Below are positions 62,323 to 64,000 of a stretch of DNA of 64,000 bases, one piece after another (positions within the stretch are counted from its first letter, which is position 1; each line of letters opens with the position of its first letter). The position numbers and the translations under genes are program-made. A model generated the notes under the pieces. It did no database searches. It worked only from the letters and a program-made list of their open reading frames with translations, and was not told the DNA's origin. The DNA is taken from positions 57,673,207 to 57,737,206 of the forward strand of contig OY759262.1 in assembly GCA_963662155.1 (NCBI GenBank), read 5' to 3'. The DNA comes from Lamellibrachia columna (taxonomy: Eukaryota > Annelida > Polychaeta > Sabellida > Siboglinidae).

Positions 62323-64000
62323 TCTTCCTAGCGACGGATCCACCACAAAGCGGTGAGAGGCCGGAATAAAAATACATACAGAGTGCAAGGAGGTACCATT
62401 AGTGGTTTCTTGGTTCTTTATCTGTTTACAGAGATAGGTGATGGTGGTGATTCACCAGGAGCAGGTTGTCTGGCACAGATAAGCGCTGGTCCCTGGAAGG
62501 GCTTGCTGTTGGCCCAGGGCTGCAGTCCCCACAGATAACCCCTCTAACATTGAGGCTAATGTTCAACAATGCAATCCCTGGTATGTGTCCATCTACTGGA
62601 AAAGGAGAGAACGAGGGAAAGAAAAAAGAAAGAGCATAGGAAAAATAACGTCTGGGAAATGACGAAGGTGTTTTATAGAGAGCGGGGCAATTACATACAT
62701 CTGTGTAAAAGATACAAGTTATCACAATGGGAGGGAAGTTATCACAGAGGGAGGAAGACTGCTACCTAAGGGAAGACAGGAAGGGAGATAACCCAGGCGG
62801 GAAGAGGGACTGTAGGAGGAGGGATGGAGTGGGAACATACACACGGTCCCGGGGGGCTGACAGACTACAATGTCTGATCACTTGTAGGAGCCGATTATAA
62901 GCATGCCATTCAAGTGGTTGTAGTGATTCTGTAACCCGGCCACTCAGCAGCCTGTCCAAGACGGATTGCCCTGTCCCTCCGTGGTGTGTGGTGGACCTAG
63001 GGATAGATATACAGCCACTCCGGGGTCCCAGCAGTGCCATGTGCAACAATAATAAGAACACAGGAAACAAACGATGCAGTTTCCTGCACTGTACAATCAG
63101 GTGCCGTGCAAAAACTGAACTCTAAATTGAAGATGCATTAACACTGTGGTATTCCATGCGTGACCGCGACAAAACTCTTAAGTAATATTTCCTTCCAGCC
63201 AAGGACAACGTAATATTTTACAATGGGTAATTTGTTACATTGAATTAATATAAATATTTATGGCATTATGTTATATTTTATGGATCTTTCTATCATGCAA
63301 TGTTGTTTTAATATTTTTTACACAATTAAGATATAAAGTATGAAGTAAAACCCAAAACATCTAATACGCAACGTTTAATGTATGCATGTACTGGTACTTG
63401 CAATAAACTCCCATAAAATAACTCCCATTACTGATGTCTCTGTAACTATATTATACAGTTTAATTTGTATTTTGAAGTGGTATTTTTCAAGAACACATGG
63501 TTACTAAAGATTTTCTATCTGTGGCTACTGTCATTACGTAATAATATGTTAATAATTAGGGCAAACATTCTGAAAATGATCATATCTTCAACATATAAGA
63601 ATAAGAATTCCACAAGAATAATAACGTTAATAATGACCCATATAATTTATATGTAATCCACGTTTTGCATTGTGTTAATTTACTATCATAGAATTAGCAT
63701 TGTATGATATAAAAATATTGTTTAATATATATTTTGCATCATATAATGTTAGTTTTTAATGGAATTAACATTATGTTATACAAAATATATTTAAAATAGT
63801 TCCATGATATACTACAGTTGCAACAAATCTTCAGAGGAAAAGAGAACACAAAGGGACCCAAGTGACTGTCGAACAATGAACACATTACACTGCGGTCAGA
63901 AAGGCCAAATGTCCGAGCAGTGGTCACAATCAGGTAATCTGACCGACAAAGCAATTTGGTGACGATAATTCAACGGAATCCCCAGTCGCAATGCTATCCG

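Overview
The window is animal genomic DNA: introns of several kilobases, AT-rich sequence full of simple repeats, minisatellites and decayed transposons, and only a few short coding exons. The one gene I can support is a TALE-class homeobox gene of the Meis/homothorax family on the minus strand. Five consecutive exons, each with matching splice sites and reading phase, encode the end of the linker before the homeodomain, the whole homeodomain and the C-terminal tail. In transcription order they are 39109-38958, 32833-32757, 12913-12855, 11926-11846 and 5640-5390, ending at a TAG at 5392-5390. The N-terminal PBX-interacting domain was not found in 39.1-64 kb, so those exons probably lie beyond the window. 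Residues (AQETGLTIL in the homeodomain, a His/Met-rich tail ending GHIQDIHAG) and repeat content fit a lophotrochozoan invertebrate such as a mollusc, annelid or brachiopod. That assignment is an inference.

Layout. Positions 1-5.4 kb lie downstream of the Meis stop codon. This stretch is visibly richer in CpG than the rest and carries a G-rich 20-bp minisatellite, a (CGA)22 tract and a nearly perfect 23-bp x 37 satellite. Intron 5641-11845 is AT-rich with a GTAT microsatellite and a more CpG-rich unique block near 8.6-9.3 kb. The short intron 11927-12854 carries a dispersed repeat and an 18-bp minisatellite. The 19.8-kb intron 12914-32756 splits the recognition helix and carries 29-, 30-, 34/36- and 35-bp minisatellites, a 5'-truncated CR1-like LINE (about 24.88-26.22 kb), copies of an unclassified dispersed repeat, and a 33-bp near-perfect palindrome close to the next exon. 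Intron 32834-38957 carries a 126-bp-arm inverted repeat, a second tail of the same LINE and further dispersed-repeat copies. Upstream of 39110 is at least 24.9 kb of Meis intron or 5' flank, with a second LINE reverse-transcriptase remnant (45.07-46.3 kb, minus), several LINE 3' ends with ATT-type tails, 38- and 34-bp minisatellites, a 240-bp TA/TG microsatellite, and a 1.15-kb terminal-inverted-repeat element (59406-60559) with promoter-like motifs and a broken coding region.

The genetic content is therefore one developmental regulator embedded in mobile and satellite DNA. The less-described items are (i) an unclassified ~410-440-bp repeat family with at least six copies in both orientations, (ii) the TIR element nested between microsatellites, (iii) minisatellites organised as dimeric or trimeric higher-order repeats, and (iv) the homogeneous, dyad-rich 23-bp satellite downstream of the gene. 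All repeat identifications come from comparing copies within the window by eye. No database search was possible.
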